From: Verrucomicrobia bacterium 12-59-8
GTDB lineage: Bacteria > Verrucomicrobiota > Verrucomicrobiae > Verrucomicrobiales > Verrucomicrobiaceae
DNA length: 7,037 nucleotides
Direction of reading: 5' to 3'
NCBI GenBank assembly: GCA_002279765.1
Contig: NCCR01000225.1
Coordinates: 1 to 7,037 of the forward strand
Shown here: positions 6,069 to 7,037 of the stretch, in pieces
How positions within the stretch are numbered: position 1 is the stretch's first letter
Layout: each line of letters starts with the position of its first letter
Made by a program: the position numbers and the translations under genes
Notes under the pieces: model-generated
What the model was told of the DNA's origin: nothing
What the model saw: the letters and a program-made list of their open reading frames with translations, nothing else
The model's database searches: none

Positions 6069-7037
6069 ATGAGCACCACCATCACCCTGCAGAAACTCAC
6101 CGAACTCGTCGGAGGCACCCTCTCCCGGGGCAGTCCCGAAGCCGTGATCACGGGCTTGAATTCCATCCTGCATGCCGCGCCCGGTGAAGTGACCTTTCTT
6201 GGGAATGCACGTTATCTGCCAGCGCTCAAAACCACCCGGGCCTCGGCCGCTCTCGTAGCAGAAGATTTCATTGTTGAAGACATTCCTGACGGGCTGGCGC
6301 TTGTTCGGGTCCAAAATCCGACGCTCGCCTTTTCCAGCGTCATTCGTTTTTTTGGTCCGACTCCCGTTGAGTTTGCCCCTGGGGTGCATGCCTCCGCCAC
6401 CATCGCAGCCGACGTGGCCTTTGACCCGCAGAAAGTCTGCATCGGCCCGAACGTCGTCGTTGAGGCGGGTGCTCAGCTCGGTGACGGCTGCATGCTGCAT
6501 GCCGGCGTTTACATTGGCCGTGGGGTGAAGCTCGGCACCGGCTGTGCCATTCATGCCAACGCCGTCATCAAAGAGTACTGCGTGCTGGGCAATCGCGTCA
6601 TTCTCCACAGCGGCTCCGTGATCGGCAGCGATGGCTTTGGCTACGAATTCGTCAACGGCCAGCATCAAAAGATCGACCAGGTTGGCATTGTACAAATCGA
6701 CGACGATGTCGAAATCGGCTCCTGCACCACCATTGACCGCGCCCGCTTTGGCCGAACGTGGATCGGAGCAGGCAGCAAGATCGACAATCTGGTGCAGATT
6801 GGTCATAACTGCATTCTCGGGAAGCACTGCGTTATTGTCTCGCAGACCGGCATCTCCGGCAGCACCCGGCTGGGCAACTACGTCACCATGGGTGGCCAGG
6901 TCGGTGTGGCGGGGCACCTTGAGATCGGCGACAAAGTCATGTTCTTCGCCAAGTCTGGCGTCACGAAAAGCATTCTGGAAGCCGGCGCCTACACCGGCTT
7001 TCCCGCCCGCCCGCTCATGGAAGGCCGCAAGATGCTC
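6069..7037 (+). CDS. lpxD: UDP-3-O-(3-hydroxyacyl)glucosamine N-acyltransferase LpxD (3' end cut)
   Basis: LpxD transfers a hydroxyacyl chain from acyl carrier protein to the 2-amino group of UDP-3-O-acyl-glucosamine, the third step of lipid A synthesis in the cytoplasm. The visible 323 residues include the N-terminal uridine-binding domain (about 1-100, with VTFLGNARYLPAL at 41-53). A left-handed beta helix of hexapeptide repeats follows from about 103 (for example VCIGPN, AQLGDG, VKLGTG). Strong family signatures are GSDGFGYEF (186-194), IGSCTTIDRARFG (216-228), KIDNLVQIGHN (237-247) and GGQVGVAGHLEIGD (275-288). H246 in GHN aligns with the catalytic histidine (H239 in E. coli). E. coli LpxD is 341 residues, so probably only the last C-terminal residues are missing beyond 7037. 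ATG 6069 starts right at the first domain, and no Shine-Dalgarno precedes it. A strong terminator lies just upstream, so lpxD needs readthrough or its own promoter; I could not identify a clear one in the 28 bases between. Confidence 0.96.
   Translation, partial: MSTTITLQKLTELVGGTLSRGSPEAVITGLNSILHAAPGEVTFLGNARYLPALKTTRASAALVAEDFIVEDIPDGLALVRVQNPTLAFSSVIRFFGPTPVEFAPGVHASATIAADVAFDPQKVCIGPNVVVEAGAQLGDGCMLHAGVYIGRGVKLGTGCAIHANAVIKEYCVLGNRVILHSGSVIGSDGFGYEFVNGQHQKIDQVGIVQIDDDVEIGSCTTIDRARFGRTWIGAGSKIDNLVQIGHNCILGKHCVIVSQTGISGSTRLGNYVTMGGQVGVAGHLEIGDKVMFFAKSGVTKSILEAGAYTGFPARPLMEGRKML

Noticed and set aside
6057..6917. 286-residue open frame on the minus strand opposite lpxD
   Set aside because: It is antisense to the strongly conserved hexapeptide-repeat gene; the pattern reflects the lpxD codons and no protein family is recognisable.

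Overview
The window looks like ordinary chromosomal DNA from a GC-rich, LPS-producing Gram-negative (diderm) bacterium. It has an outer-membrane assembly gene (bamA), an OmpH/Skp-type periplasmic chaperone gene and the lipid A gene lpxD in the conserved order bamA-skp-lpxD. The style of the proteins would fit the Verrucomicrobiota/PVC group: a C-terminally extended Skp, a BamA of about 784 residues, and starts without clear Shine-Dalgarno sequences. That placement is inference from memory of such proteins and was not tested.

Layout. Positions 1-1758, minus strand: the first 586 residues of a UvrD/AddA/RecB-type superfamily 1 helicase. It starts at a TTG codon and runs off the left edge. Positions 1804-2685, minus strand: a ten-helix EamA/DMT-family transporter, 45 bases upstream of the helicase and probably co-transcribed with it. 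Positions 2686-2931: a divergent intergenic region with a candidate sigma-70-type promoter facing bamA. Positions 2932-5286, plus: bamA, with signal peptide, five POTRA domains and a 16-strand-type barrel. Positions 5349-5984, plus: the Skp/OmpH chaperone gene. Positions 6007-6040: a strong intrinsic terminator. Positions 6069-7037, plus: lpxD, nearly complete but cut by the right edge.

The three rightward genes serve outer-membrane building. Skp-type chaperones carry unfolded outer-membrane proteins across the periplasm, BamA inserts them, and LpxD makes the acylated glucosamine precursor of lipid A. The two leftward genes (small-molecule export or import, and DNA end processing or repair) have no evident link to this job. 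I found no tRNA, rRNA, CRISPR array, insertion sequence or phage gene, and nothing that supports a new system. The points most worth a second look are the terminator that splits skp from lpxD, the low-complexity tail on Skp, and the lack of Shine-Dalgarno sequences at all five starts.
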